Origin: Gemmatimonadota bacterium
GTDB lineage: Bacteria; Latescibacterota; UBA2968; UBA8231
DNA: 41,443 nt
Direction: 5' to 3'
Assembly: GCA_009841115.1 (NCBI GenBank)
Contig: VXML01000025.1
Span: 1-41,443, forward strand
The position numbers and the translations under genes were made by a program. Below the pieces are notes generated by a model. It was not told the DNA's origin. It saw only the letters and a list, made by a program, of their open reading frames with translations, and made no database searches. Shown here piece after piece: positions 32,418 to 40,996 of the stretch; position 1 is the first letter of the stretch, and each line of letters opens with the position of its first letter.

Positions 32418-34616
32418 TTACTCCGCTTTCATGAGCCGGTAGTACAATCCCTCGGTATGGGCCATCAGTTCCCCATGAGTGCCCCGCTGCGCTTCTCTTC
32501 CCTTGTCGAGGACTACTATCAGGTCGCAGTCCCGTATGGTGCTCAGGCGGTGGGCGACGATGAGGCAGCTACAGCCGCGCTGGCGCAACGCGTCGTCGAT
32601 GCGCATCTCAGTCACCGGGTCCAGCGCACTGGTGGCTTCGTCCAAAATCAGCAGGGAAGGCTTGCCAACCAAGGCTCGGGCAATTTCAAGGCGCTGCCTC
32701 TGGCCGCCGCTGAAATTGCGCCCGCCCTCCTCAACCGGAGAATCGTAGCCATAGGCCCTAGCCAGAATATCCTCGTGGATCGTCGCATCCATCGCTGCCT
32801 CGACCACCCACTGGTCGGGAATCTCTGGATTCCACATCGTGAGATTTTCCCGGACGGACGCAGCGAACAAGAAGATGCGCTGGTCAACCATCGACACGGA
32901 GTTGGTCATCAGATCGCGGGGAATGTCGGTGCGGGCATGGCCGTCCAGCAAAATTTCACCGGACCAAGGCTGGTGGATTCCCGCTACTAGCTGGACCAGC
33001 GTTGATTTGCCCGAGCCGGTGGGGCCGACCACGGCGACGCGCTGACCGGGTTCTATGGTCAGGCTGAAGTCATCCAGCAACGGTTCTCGGTTGGCCTTGT
33101 ATCCGAAGCGGACGTTGCGCAGTTCGAGTTGACCGCTCAGCCGAAGCTGTCTAGCGAAGGCCCCGTCTCTTTGGGGAGGTTGGTCGCCGCGCTTCTGGAA
33201 AAATTGGTCCTCGGGGGCGTCCAAGACATCCTCAAGCCGTTGCAGGTTGGCTTCTAGGATCTGGAACAAATCCGCGAATTGGACCAGTCGGCCAATGGGC
33301 AGCAGGAAGTTTGCGGCGAGAACGTAGAATCCCACCATCACGCCCAGCGTCATGTCTCCTTCCATGACGCGCCAACCGCCGAGACCCAAGACCGCGGCGT
33401 TGCTGGCAATCAGGAACATTCCGGGCAGCGAGGCAATCACGTGTCCAAGCTCGGCAAACCGCTGCCGAGCCGCCAGCTCCCGCGCTTGGTAGCCCGACCA
33501 GTGGGCGAAGAAATCGTTTTCGGCCGATACCGCCTGTATCGTATCTATGCTCCGCAACCCGTACATGCTTATGCCCTGCAGCTTGCCCTGCTCCCGCTGT
33601 AGGCGGCGGTTCTCACCCACGCGAGACCGGGTTATCAGGCGCATTATCACCGCGCTGGCCGCTCCCAAGCCGGCGACTACGCCCGCCAGCAACGAGTCAT
33701 ACATAAACATCGCCGCTAGGAACACGGCGCTGGAGATCAGCTCGATAATGACTCCGACGAACTGGGTGGTCGCCACCACTGAGATGCCGTCAATTAGCTG
33801 TAATCGAGAGGCCAGATCGCCGGAGAACCGTTGGGTAAAAAATCCCATTCGCAGGCGGAACAAGTGCCTGATGAAGCGGTCGGCATGGTCCACCGACAGC
33901 CATATCGCGAGCAATCTGAGACAACGCTGGCGCAGCCACGTGAGCAGATAGACCAGGGCGCCGGACACCGCCAAGCCAATAATGATCGGCGTCGCCCAAG
34001 ATGGCTCCTCGCCGCTCAGTACGCGGTCCACAAAGACGCTCAGAAGCAGCGGCAGGGCCAGCACAGGAACCGACAACAGCAGTCCGCAGCACAGCGCAAA
34101 GGCCAGCGGCCCGGTGAACTCCCTGAGCCACGGCCAGAGACGGGGCAGGATGCCCGGGCGGGCACCGCCAGTCTGGAAATCCGGCCCGCGTTGGAAGCTG
34201 AGCGCAACGCCCGTGAAACCCCGATCAAATTCCTCGTCGTCAATTACGCGGTGGCCGTTTGCCGGGTCGTTCACCAAGTAGCTTCCGCCCCGAAACCCTT
34301 CCAGTACCAAGAAGTGATTGAACTCCCAGAATATGATCAGCGGCAGGTCCATGTCCCGCAACTGCTCCGGCTCTCTCCGCCATCCCTCGGGCTCCAGCCC
34401 ATACTGTCGGGCTGCGCGCGTAATGTCCGCGGCGTCGCAGCCATCCCGATTGACCGCGCATGCCTCGCGCAACTCCTCCAGCGGGACCCAGCGGCCAAAG
34501 AACGCCAGCACAATGCCGAGGGAGACCGCTCCGCACTCGGTCTCCTCTTGTTGTAACATTAGCGGCGTATGCACCCGCTGCTGCTGCCACAGCCTTGCCG
34601 GGGACGAAAGCCGCAT
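32418..34616 (-). CDS. Peptidase-containing ABC transporter (C39 domain, NHLM type)
   Basis: This 732-aa protein has a C39 peptidase domain at residues 15-140 with a complete triad: Cys28 (E-T-E-C-G-A-V-S-L-G), His101 (F-N-H-F-L-V-L-E) and Asp117 (V-N-D-P-A-N-G). The transmembrane domain spans about 170-440. The ATPase has G-P-T-G-S-G-K-S-T, F-S-G-G-Q-R-Q-R and L-I-L-D-E-A-T-S-A-L-D. It would cut the precursor after the double Gly and drive its export. Its ATG overlaps the adaptor stop (TGATG), so the two are translationally coupled. Confidence 0.95.
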   Translation of the reverse strand: MRLSSPARLWQQQRVHTPLMLQQEETECGAVSLGIVLAFFGRWVPLEELREACAVNRDGCDAADITRAARQYGLEPEGWRREPEQLRDMDLPLIIFWEFNHFLVLEGFRGGSYLVNDPANGHRVIDDEEFDRGFTGVALSFQRGPDFQTGGARPGILPRLWPWLREFTGPLAFALCCGLLLSVPVLALPLLLSVFVDRVLSGEEPSWATPIIIGLAVSGALVYLLTWLRQRCLRLLAIWLSVDHADRFIRHLFRLRMGFFTQRFSGDLASRLQLIDGISVVATTQFVGVIIELISSAVFLAAMFMYDSLLAGVVAGLGAASAVIMRLITRSRVGENRRLQREQGKLQGISMYGLRSIDTIQAVSAENDFFAHWSGYQARELAARQRFAELGHVIASLPGMFLIASNAAVLGLGGWRVMEGDMTLGVMVGFYVLAANFLLPIGRLVQFADLFQILEANLQRLEDVLDAPEDQFFQKRGDQPPQRDGAFARQLRLSGQLELRNVRFGYKANREPLLDDFSLTIEPGQRVAVVGPTGSGKSTLVQLVAGIHQPWSGEILLDGHARTDIPRDLMTNSVSMVDQRIFLFAASVRENLTMWNPEIPDQWVVEAAMDATIHEDILARAYGYDSPVEEGGRNFSGGQRQRLEIARALVGKPSLLILDEATSALDPVTEMRIDDALRQRGCSCLIVAHRLSTIRDCDLIVVLDKGREAQRGTHGELMAHTEGLYYRLMKAE

Positions 34617-35494
34617 CAGCCCCCGCTCCCGGACACCAGCACAGATGCGAGGGACTCGCGCCCGAGCACAATCTGCAAAGATACGCCGATGCCATCGGCC
34701 ATTGGCAAGTCCGGCTCGTCATCCGCCAAGGCCACCCGTAGCTGATGGGGTCGCTGCGGTATGGCCAATCCTTGGTCCGCCAGCCACCTAGGCGGCGCGT
34801 CCGCTCGCGGCGATACGTCTATCACTCGTCCCGGCAAGACCCGTTCGTCTCCTCCGCCCAGACTGCCAACGCTAACGCTCGCCTCCATACCAACTCTGAG
34901 GTACCCTGCGTCGTCAGGCGAAACGAAGGCCACAACCTCTGGCTGGCCGGCCGTGGTCGTGCGTACTAGCCCCACGAAGGCACCAGCGGATACCGCCTGC
35001 CCAGGCGCTAGGTCCAGCGCCACCACTTGGCCCCCATGCGGACTGACGATCTTCGATTCCGGCGCGGATTCCGCACCTGAACCGACATCTAGCAGGGCTT
35101 GCAGCAACTCCTTCCGGCTCCCTTCCTCCAACTGCCCGCTCTTCTCCAGTGCATTGATGATTTCCCCAATCATAGCCCCCCGCTGCTGTCCTCCGGGAGT
35201 CTGAACGTAGGCGATGGGCTGGCCTGGTACCACGGTGTCGGTCACTTCCACGAGAACGTCCACCACGGTGCCGGACACCGGGGCAACCAAGTAATGGCGC
35301 TCCCCGGGAAGGACCAGCACCGCAGCGTAGGAGGCGGTGCGCTCCACGCGTACAAACACCCCATAAGTTATCAGCACCAAGAGCATCAGCCCTAGCCCTG
35401 CCACTATCAACCACTCATGGGGCGCGGTAATCTGCAACCGATCGTCCAATGGCTCCTGTCGCACACGGTGCTCCAACGCCCGTTCGCGAAACAT
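34616..35494 (-). CDS. HlyD-like adaptor of the NHLM export system
   Basis: This 292-aa membrane-fusion protein has the NHLM-type start M-F-R-E-R-A-L-E-H-R and L-D-D-R-L-Q-I-T-A-P, one membrane helix (about 27-50, L-I-V-A-G-L-G-L-M-L-L-V-L-I), a biotinyl-lipoyl-like V-A-P-V-S-G-T-V-V-D-V, a short helical hairpin and a second lipoyl half I-V-S-P-H-G-G-Q-V-V-A. It links the inner-membrane ABC proteins to the periplasm. The frame is open to a GTG at 35596; the ATG at 35494 matches the family start, but neither has a strong ribosome site. No TolC-type outer-membrane gene is in the window. Confidence 0.88.
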   Translation of the reverse strand: MFRERALEHRVRQEPLDDRLQITAPHEWLIVAGLGLMLLVLITYGVFVRVERTASYAAVLVLPGERHYLVAPVSGTVVDVLVEVTDTVVPGQPIAYVQTPGGQQRGAMIGEIINALEKSGQLEEGSRKELLQALLDVGSGAESAPESKIVSPHGGQVVALDLAPGQAVSAGAFVGLVRTTTAGQPEVVAFVSPDDAGYLRVGMEASVSVGSLGGGDERVLPGRVIDVSPRADAPPRWLADQGLAIPQRPHQLRVALADDEPDLPMADGIGVSLQIVLGRESLASVLVSGSGG

Positions 35495-35623
35495 CCGGTT
35501 AAACAGCACGTACCCAATCCTCCACGGTCTCAACTCAGCATTGATGAGGCTCTCAGGGATGCGATTAGCCGCATCCCCAGCGATCTGGCAAAGCACTCAT
35601 ACATGTTGTCAGACCTTTATTAG

Positions 35624-35652
35624 GGGATAGGTACAGTCAGGCCCTCTGTCAA
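35624..35652 (-). promoter_or_regulatory. Candidate promoter of the peptide-export operon
   Basis: On the minus strand a perfect TTGACA (35647-35652) is followed, after 17 bases, by TATCCC (35624-35629, 3/6). Expected start near 35617 gives a leader of about 120 nt before ATG 35494. The exporter thus seems to have its own promoter, apart from the precursor promoter. Confidence 0.45.
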
Positions 35653-35719
35653 GTTGCTGGACACCCCAAGGGACCGGCTAAGCTCCCGTCGGAAAACACG
35701 GGGGCGAGCAGGAGTAATC

Positions 35720-36955
35720 TCAACGCTCCAGCACGATCCCCTCGCGCTCAATCCTGCTGAACATCGCCTGGTACTCCTCCGTCCCGTCGTCGTCCCAATA
35801 CTCGGTCTCAATGGGCGCGGCATAGCTCATGGGCATCAGGCGGTTGCGGTCGGGCCGCACCATGAAAATCGAGTTGGCCGGGTCGGCGATGTTGTACATG
35901 AGGGTGCCGTTTTTGAAGCGCGATTTGATGATCCACTTGTCTTGTGTAGGTAGCTCTAGCGCTTTCAGCCGCTCCAATTCTTCCCGGTCTAAAGTCAGCC
36001 CCAGCCCCGGTTTTTCCGGCACCCGCACAAAGCCGTTGATCGGGTCCAGCCGCTCTTCCACCACGTCGCTTTGCCAGACCTCGTAATCATTGTGGCAGTG
36101 GAAGGTAGCCGTGGGCGCGGCAGCCATCATGTGCACGACCATGGCGCGGGTGATGGCACCGCCGACGTTTTGCAGCATAAAAGGCTTACCCGCCGCAGCA
36201 AACAAGCCAGCGCGGCGCATGGCATCGCCGATTTTTGCGTGCCCGAGCATGTAGATGTCGGCCGGCTCCATTAGCACCTCATAGGTGGCCCCCAGCGGGA
36301 AGTGATGCAAGACGACGGGCCGCTTAGCCCGCTTGCGCAGGTCGATGTAGCCCTCGATGTCCCCGGGCGGCAACGGGTCCTCAAAGCAACCGGCAATCGG
36401 ATATTCGGCTAGTTTTTCCACCAACTCGGGCATGTGGTCGTCCGTGCCGTGCATGGTGAAGTCGTAGTGGATTTTGAAGCCGGACGGCGCGACCTCTTGC
36501 ATGGCCTCGGTCTGGTCAAAGACGTTTTCAAACGGCGAGAGGTGGTACTTCAGCCACGTGTAGCCCTCTGCCGCATAGCGGGTTACGGTCTCGGCCATGT
36601 GCTCGGGATGGGTCGATACCGTCCAAGCGCCTACGGGCACAAACGACCGATACTTCTGGCCGAAGAGCTTATACACGGGAACACCGGCGGCCTGCCCCAT
36701 TAGGTCGTACATGGCCGTCCCCAACCCCAGCGAAGTCTCGTCGCCAATCCAGTCAAAGGGATTGCTGCCAATGTATTGGTCGATGGTCTCCTGCGGCTCG
36801 GTGCTCCCGCTCTCGCCTAGACCAATCCGGCCGTCGTCCGTGTGGGCGATGTAGATCGCGCGGCGCGCGGGGCCGTAGTAGTGGTTGAGCGGGTAGGCGA
36901 TCCAATCGTGATATGCGAGCGCGATCTCGTGGACTTCGATTTGAGTAACTTGCAT
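35720..36955 (-). CDS. Enolase-superfamily protein (mandelate racemase/MLE-like)
   Basis: This 411-aa protein has an N-terminal capping domain and a barrel with L-K-Y-H (Lys of the usual K-x-K), metal-site strand ends H-Y-D-F, F-E-D-P and then V-L-H-H-F-P where a Glu or Asp ligand is usual. C-terminal N-D-Y-E-V-W follows. Such enzymes abstract the alpha proton of a sugar acid or other carboxylate, mostly as dehydratases. The His in place of the third acidic ligand is unusual and may mean altered chemistry. GGAAAGG precedes the ATG. It follows the dehydrogenase at 36980 by 24 nt. Confidence 0.87.
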   Translation of the reverse strand: MQVTQIEVHEIALAYHDWIAYPLNHYYGPARRAIYIAHTDDGRIGLGESGSTEPQETIDQYIGSNPFDWIGDETSLGLGTAMYDLMGQAAGVPVYKLFGQKYRSFVPVGAWTVSTHPEHMAETVTRYAAEGYTWLKYHLSPFENVFDQTEAMQEVAPSGFKIHYDFTMHGTDDHMPELVEKLAEYPIAGCFEDPLPPGDIEGYIDLRKRAKRPVVLHHFPLGATYEVLMEPADIYMLGHAKIGDAMRRAGLFAAAGKPFMLQNVGGAITRAMVVHMMAAAPTATFHCHNDYEVWQSDVVEERLDPINGFVRVPEKPGLGLTLDREELERLKALELPTQDKWIIKSRFKNGTLMYNIADPANSIFMVRPDRNRLMPMSYAAPIETEYWDDDGTEEYQAMFSRIEREGIVLER

Positions 36956-36979
36956 GATGGGATGCCTTTCCGCGCAGGG

Positions 36980-37948
36980 TCAGGGGAATTTGAGCACGAC
37001 CTTCAGGGCCTGGTGCGGCTCGGGATCGTCGAAGGCCATGGCAAAGGCTTGCTGGATCTCGGCAAAGGGCAGGACGTGGCTGACGATCGGCGCGACATCA
37101 ATGCGCCCTTGGGCGATCCAGTCGAGCGCCGGCCGGTAGTCGCGCTCGGGATTGGGGCCGATCGAGAAAATCAAGCGCAATTCCTGGCGCAACAGGTCCA
37201 ACATCCTGACCGTCATCAAGCCCTCGATGTGGTCCTTGTCCGGGACGCCAAAGCAGATCACCTCGGCGTTGCGGCAACAGAGGTCCGGTACGAGGCCTAG
37301 CGTCTCGGCGACACCCACGGCTTCCACTGCGAGCCCGGCCATAGCATTGCCCGTAATTTCGGCGACCGCAGCGACCGGATCTTGGGATGCCGAGCAAATC
37401 GCATGCGTAGCCCCCATCTGACGGCCCACCTCCAAGCGGTAGGGCAGCGGATCGATCGCCATGATGCGGCGCGCGCCGAGGTTGCGCAGCACTGCGTTAA
37501 ACAACAGCCCCACCGGCCCTTGGCCGATCACCACCACATCGCGATCAATGATGTTGCCCAGCTTGTAGAAGCTGTGGATCACCGTGCCCAAAAGCTGGCT
37601 CATCAGCACCTTTTCCTCGGGCAAATCGCCGGGCAGGCGGATGCAGCCCCCATCGTCCTTGGCGAGGACGTACTCTTGGAAAAGTCCACGATCAAAGCCC
37701 CACAACAGCACCCTCTCCCCCTCCCGATAGCGCCCCGACGGGCAAGCTTCGACCACGCCCATACCTTCGTGCCCAGTAGCTCCGGGCGGCTGCGGATAGC
37801 GCTTGTGGGGGCCGCAAAACGGCGGCTTGTCGCTGCCGCAAACCGCGACCCGCTCCATTTTCACCAGCATCCGATCGCCGACTGGCTCGGGTTTGTCCGT
37901 CTCGATGATTTCCCACTGACGCGGGGCGACTAGTTGGGCCGCACGCAT
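36980..37948 (-). CDS. Zn-type medium-chain dehydrogenase
   Basis: This 322-aa protein has catalytic Zn ligands in V-C-G-S-D-K and T-G-H-E-G-M-G, and Rossmann motif G-Q-G-P-V-G-L-L followed by I-D. The structural four-Cys Zn lobe is absent, as in some sugar dehydrogenases. The frame runs on to 38029, but GGAAGGGAAA before ATG 37948 and the family start M-R-A-A-Q-L-V decide the start. It lies between two enolase-superfamily genes (22 and 24 nt gaps), consistent with oxidation of a sugar or sugar acid before or after dehydration. Confidence 0.88.
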   Translation of the reverse strand: MRAAQLVAPRQWEIIETDKPEPVGDRMLVKMERVAVCGSDKPPFCGPHKRYPQPPGATGHEGMGVVEACPSGRYREGERVLLWGFDRGLFQEYVLAKDDGGCIRLPGDLPEEKVLMSQLLGTVIHSFYKLGNIIDRDVVVIGQGPVGLLFNAVLRNLGARRIMAIDPLPYRLEVGRQMGATHAICSASQDPVAAVAEITGNAMAGLAVEAVGVAETLGLVPDLCCRNAEVICFGVPDKDHIEGLMTVRMLDLLRQELRLIFSIGPNPERDYRPALDWIAQGRIDVAPIVSHVLPFAEIQQAFAMAFDDPEPHQALKVVLKFP

Positions 37949-37970
37949 ATCTTTCCCTTCCATTCTATCT

Positions 37971-39188
37971 CTATAGATCGAAGAAGTCAGCGTCTTCTTC
38001 ACGCAGATAGCGCCGCGCTTCTTCGGCAATTAAATCGACTCCCATCCCGGGCGCGTCCCAAACGGCGATGTGGCTATCGACCACAATCGGATCGGGCAAA
38101 CCCGTGACGATGTCGTACCACCACTCGGGCTGGCCAGTCGGATATTCAAACGCAATGTAGTTTTGCGGCAGCGTCGCTGCCACCTGCACCAAAGCCGCCA
38201 AACCCAACAGGCCGTCGAGCACGCCGTGGGGAGCCATGAGGATGCCGTGCATATCGGCGTATTCAGCCACCCATTTTAGCTCGGCAATGCCGCCGATGTC
38301 GCAGGGATCCGGGCCGATGACATCCACGGCGCGCTTCTCGATCAGATCCTGAAAATTGTGCCGCAAGTAGATCTGCTCGCCCGTGTGGATCGGCGTCGAG
38401 GTACTCTGCGTGACCTCGCGGTAGTGATCTGCCGACACGTAAGGCACGTAATCGCCGGTCAGCATGTCCTCCAGCCAAGCCACGTTGAGGTCTTCCACCG
38501 CCCGCGCCAAGCGCAGTGCATCCGGCACGAGCATACCCGGGCCCAAGTCCAGTGCCAAGCCAACCTCGTCGCCGCACACTTCCTTCATCGCGCGGATGCA
38601 ATCGACGATGTAATTGAGGCCGCGTTCGCTCAAGGGGCCGCGATTGGCGTGGAACGAGCCGGCTTGATGGGTGCCGTAGAAATGTTTGGGCGACTCAGTG
38701 ATCCGCCCGCCGTGAAAGGCGAGGCCCTGCTTGATGATGCTAAACTTCTGCGGCGCGTCTATCATCCGCTGCATGTTGTCCGCGTAGTCCTCGGGCGAGT
38801 GGCCACCCTCCTCGGGCGAGTAGCTACCCTCCATGGGGAAGCGCACCGCGCCATTGTACACCCGCACTCGGTCGCGGACCTTGCCGCCGAGCAGCTTGTA
38901 CACCGGCGCGCCCACGGCCTTGCCGGCAATGTCCCACAGCGCCATCTCAATCGCACTGACCGCACTGCCCCAAGGCTTGAAGCTGCCCAAGCGGCGGATA
39001 TTGAGCATCACCCGCTCGACGTCGGTTGGATCATGGCCGAGGATGCGGTCTTTGTAAAACAGCACGTGAGGCTTGAGATAGGACTTGCTCGCCTCGACTT
39101 CTCCGAGGCCGTAGATGCCCTCGTCGGTATTGATGCGCACCACCGGGTTGTTGCCGATGACCGCGCATTTCAGATCCGTGATTTTCAT
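37971..39188 (-). CDS. Sugar-acid dehydratase of the enolase superfamily (galactonate dehydratase-like)
   Basis: This 405-aa protein is close to D-galactonate/mannonate dehydratase-like members. Metal ligands are in L-A-L-D-L-G-P-G (Asp), W-L-E-D-M (Glu) and H-T-G-E-Q (Glu), with a catalytic His in M-A-P-H-G. It would convert a sugar acid to a 2-keto-3-deoxy acid, the type of substrate for the aldolase at 22493. Residues near 120-133 carry a short internal duplication (S-Y-S-P-E-E / G-H-S-P-E-D). AAGGAG precedes the ATG. The antiporter stop is 19 nt upstream. Confidence 0.92.
   Translation of the reverse strand: MKITDLKCAVIGNNPVVRINTDEGIYGLGEVEASKSYLKPHVLFYKDRILGHDPTDVERVMLNIRRLGSFKPWGSAVSAIEMALWDIAGKAVGAPVYKLLGGKVRDRVRVYNGAVRFPMEGSYSPEEGGHSPEDYADNMQRMIDAPQKFSIIKQGLAFHGGRITESPKHFYGTHQAGSFHANRGPLSERGLNYIVDCIRAMKEVCGDEVGLALDLGPGMLVPDALRLARAVEDLNVAWLEDMLTGDYVPYVSADHYREVTQSTSTPIHTGEQIYLRHNFQDLIEKRAVDVIGPDPCDIGGIAELKWVAEYADMHGILMAPHGVLDGLLGLAALVQVAATLPQNYIAFEYPTGQPEWWYDIVTGLPDPIVVDSHIAVWDAPGMGVDLIAEEARRYLREEDADFFDL
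38790..38830 (-). repeat. Imperfect 21-bp tandem repeat inside the dehydratase gene
   Basis: Forward 38790-38809 and 38811-38830 match at 18 of 20 positions with a 21-bp period, so the frame is kept. It adds seven residues in a loop of the dehydratase. Confidence 0.7.
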
Positions 39189-39207
39189 ATTTCTCCTTTT
39201 CTCCGCC

Positions 39208-40959
39208 TTAATAATTCTGTCGAGACCGCGTCGAGGCCTTGGCCGGCCGGGGCGGCGGTCTGCTCTCGCCCATAGTCTCCATGGTCATAAGCTGGATGAT
39301 GTCGCTGCTGGTGACCGCGCCCAAAAACCTTTCCGAATCCCTTTCCACGACGGGCATGACGGAAAGAGAATTCTCTGACATACGGTGCAGCACGTCTTCG
39401 ACTTGCTCATCAGGCCAAGCCAATGGGGTTTGGCGGCGTACCACAGCGTCGAGCTGGGTCTTGCCCCAAGCGTCCTTAGGCAAGTAGCGAAGCATCTCCA
39501 AGGACACGATCCCGACCAGCGCTCCCTTATCTGCCACGACGTAGTGGGGCTGGTGCGGACCGATCCACCGCTCCGTGAAATCACGCACTGTAACCGAAGG
39601 CGCAGGATGCCGACGCGAGCGGTCCAGAATGTCATCAATCTTGATGTCTTCCAGCGCGAAGCGGACTATGCCCAATGGAATGTCGTCAAGTTGCGCTGGC
39701 AGGTCGGTCCTGCGGCTAGCTCGGCTCACCGCGAAGCTGATCACCGACGGCATGAACAAGATGTAGCAGAACATGACCAGCACCAAGAATGAGAAAACCA
39801 CCTCGTCAATGATTCCAGAATTCCACATAACCAGCAGCAGCGCGATTTCAGCCACCCCCTTACCCATCAGCCCGGTGGCCACGGCGTAGGGAACGGCGAG
39901 GCGGGACACGTAAGCGCCAATGAAAGCGCCGGTGAAGTTGCCGAGCAATGGGATCAGCGCCAACCCCGCCATAGCCCCCAGCGGCAAGGTTGCGAAGGTA
40001 AAGCTGAAGCTCAATCCGGCGGAAGCAAAAAAGAGAGGCACGAAAAACCCCTCGGCTACGCTGCGAACCCCTGGGATGATCTCCCGCTGCACTTGGTAGG
40101 GAAGGCTCGACAGCGACGCCCCGAATAGTAAAGCACCCAGTGAGCCGTGGAGTCCCACTGCTTCCGCGCCGTACACTGTCAGGAAGAGCATGCCAAGCAG
40201 CAAACCCAAGGAGAGTTGCGGCACCTGGATCACCCGCTGCAACAGCGCCACCAACGGCGGCAGCACCCGCGACGACAATACCCAAGTCACCACCGAAAAA
40301 CCGGCCACTTTGCCCAGCAAAATTAGGATGCCGACAGGCGAAAGTTGGTGGGCGTGTTCGCCGATGCTGAAGCCGATCAGCAGCAGGGCAATCAACTCGG
40401 CGATGATCACCACTGTGAAAATTTGCAGTCCAACCGGCTGTTTCAGGTATCCGCCGTCCGTCAGCACTTTGGCCACGATGCCCAGACTGGTCATCGACAG
40501 CACGCCGGCCAACGCCAGCGACTCGGTGAAATTCAGTTTCAGTCCGAAATCGAAAACTAAATCGGTAGTGACCAGCATCGAAATGCTTAGTGACACGATC
40601 ACGGACAGTACGGCCGCGAGGAAGTAATGGCCTTTGAGGGACGACATGAAACTGGAAATATCCACTTCGTCCAGGCCGATCAGGAAAAAAAATATGAACA
40701 CCCCCAGCGCCAAAACCAACTCGAGGTGCAGCGAAGACTCAATCCACCAGACGCCGGTCAGTTCCATGACCGGCCCAAGCAACATACCTGTCGCCGCATA
40801 GGCGACGATGGCGTTCAACCGCAGCCGACGAAAAACGCCCTCGGCCAACTTGGCGACGATGATGAGCATCCCGAGAGTCAACAGCGATTGGTGTAGTTCA
40901 TGCGCGTGCTCACCGAATCTAAACATATCCACTATATCTTGGAGCGAGAAGCCTTCCAT
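39208..40959 (-). CDS. CPA2-type cation/proton antiporter with CBS domains
   Basis: This 583-aa membrane protein of the KefB/CPA2 family has about twelve membrane helices (residues 20-415) with F-L-I-G-L-D-E, an N-T-x helix-break region and G-L-H-G-S-L-G-A-L-L-F-G. Two CBS motifs follow (about 440-570: V-A-D-K-G-A-L-V-G-I-V and V-M-P-V-V-E-R-D-S-E-R-F-L-G-A-V), which often bind adenine nucleotides and gate transport. It exchanges K+ or Na+ for protons. The frame runs on to 41049 inside the upstream binding-protein gene; ATG 40959 with GGAGAA upstream is preferred. The catabolic genes follow within 19-24 nt. Confidence 0.9.
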   Translation of the reverse strand: MEGFSLQDIVDMFRFGEHAHELHQSLLTLGMLIIVAKLAEGVFRRLRLNAIVAYAATGMLLGPVMELTGVWWIESSLHLELVLALGVFIFFFLIGLDEVDISSFMSSLKGHYFLAAVLSVIVSLSISMLVTTDLVFDFGLKLNFTESLALAGVLSMTSLGIVAKVLTDGGYLKQPVGLQIFTVVIIAELIALLLIGFSIGEHAHQLSPVGILILLGKVAGFSVVTWVLSSRVLPPLVALLQRVIQVPQLSLGLLLGMLFLTVYGAEAVGLHGSLGALLFGASLSSLPYQVQREIIPGVRSVAEGFFVPLFFASAGLSFSFTFATLPLGAMAGLALIPLLGNFTGAFIGAYVSRLAVPYAVATGLMGKGVAEIALLLVMWNSGIIDEVVFSFLVLVMFCYILFMPSVISFAVSRASRRTDLPAQLDDIPLGIVRFALEDIKIDDILDRSRRHPAPSVTVRDFTERWIGPHQPHYVVADKGALVGIVSLEMLRYLPKDAWGKTQLDAVVRRQTPLAWPDEQVEDVLHRMSENSLSVMPVVERDSERFLGAVTSSDIIQLMTMETMGESRPPPRPAKASTRSRQNY

Positions 40960-40996
40960 GGTCTTGAAGTTCTCCGTAGGTACCTTTTGAGAGTCT

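Noticed and set aside
35530..35604. 24-codon frame in the exporter leader as a regulatory leader peptide
   Set aside because: Its ribosome site would overlap the predicted transcript start, and it has no attenuator-like codon run or hairpin.
38358..39275. 305-codon plus-strand frame
   Set aside because: It is the complement of the sugar-acid dehydratase gene and shows no domain.
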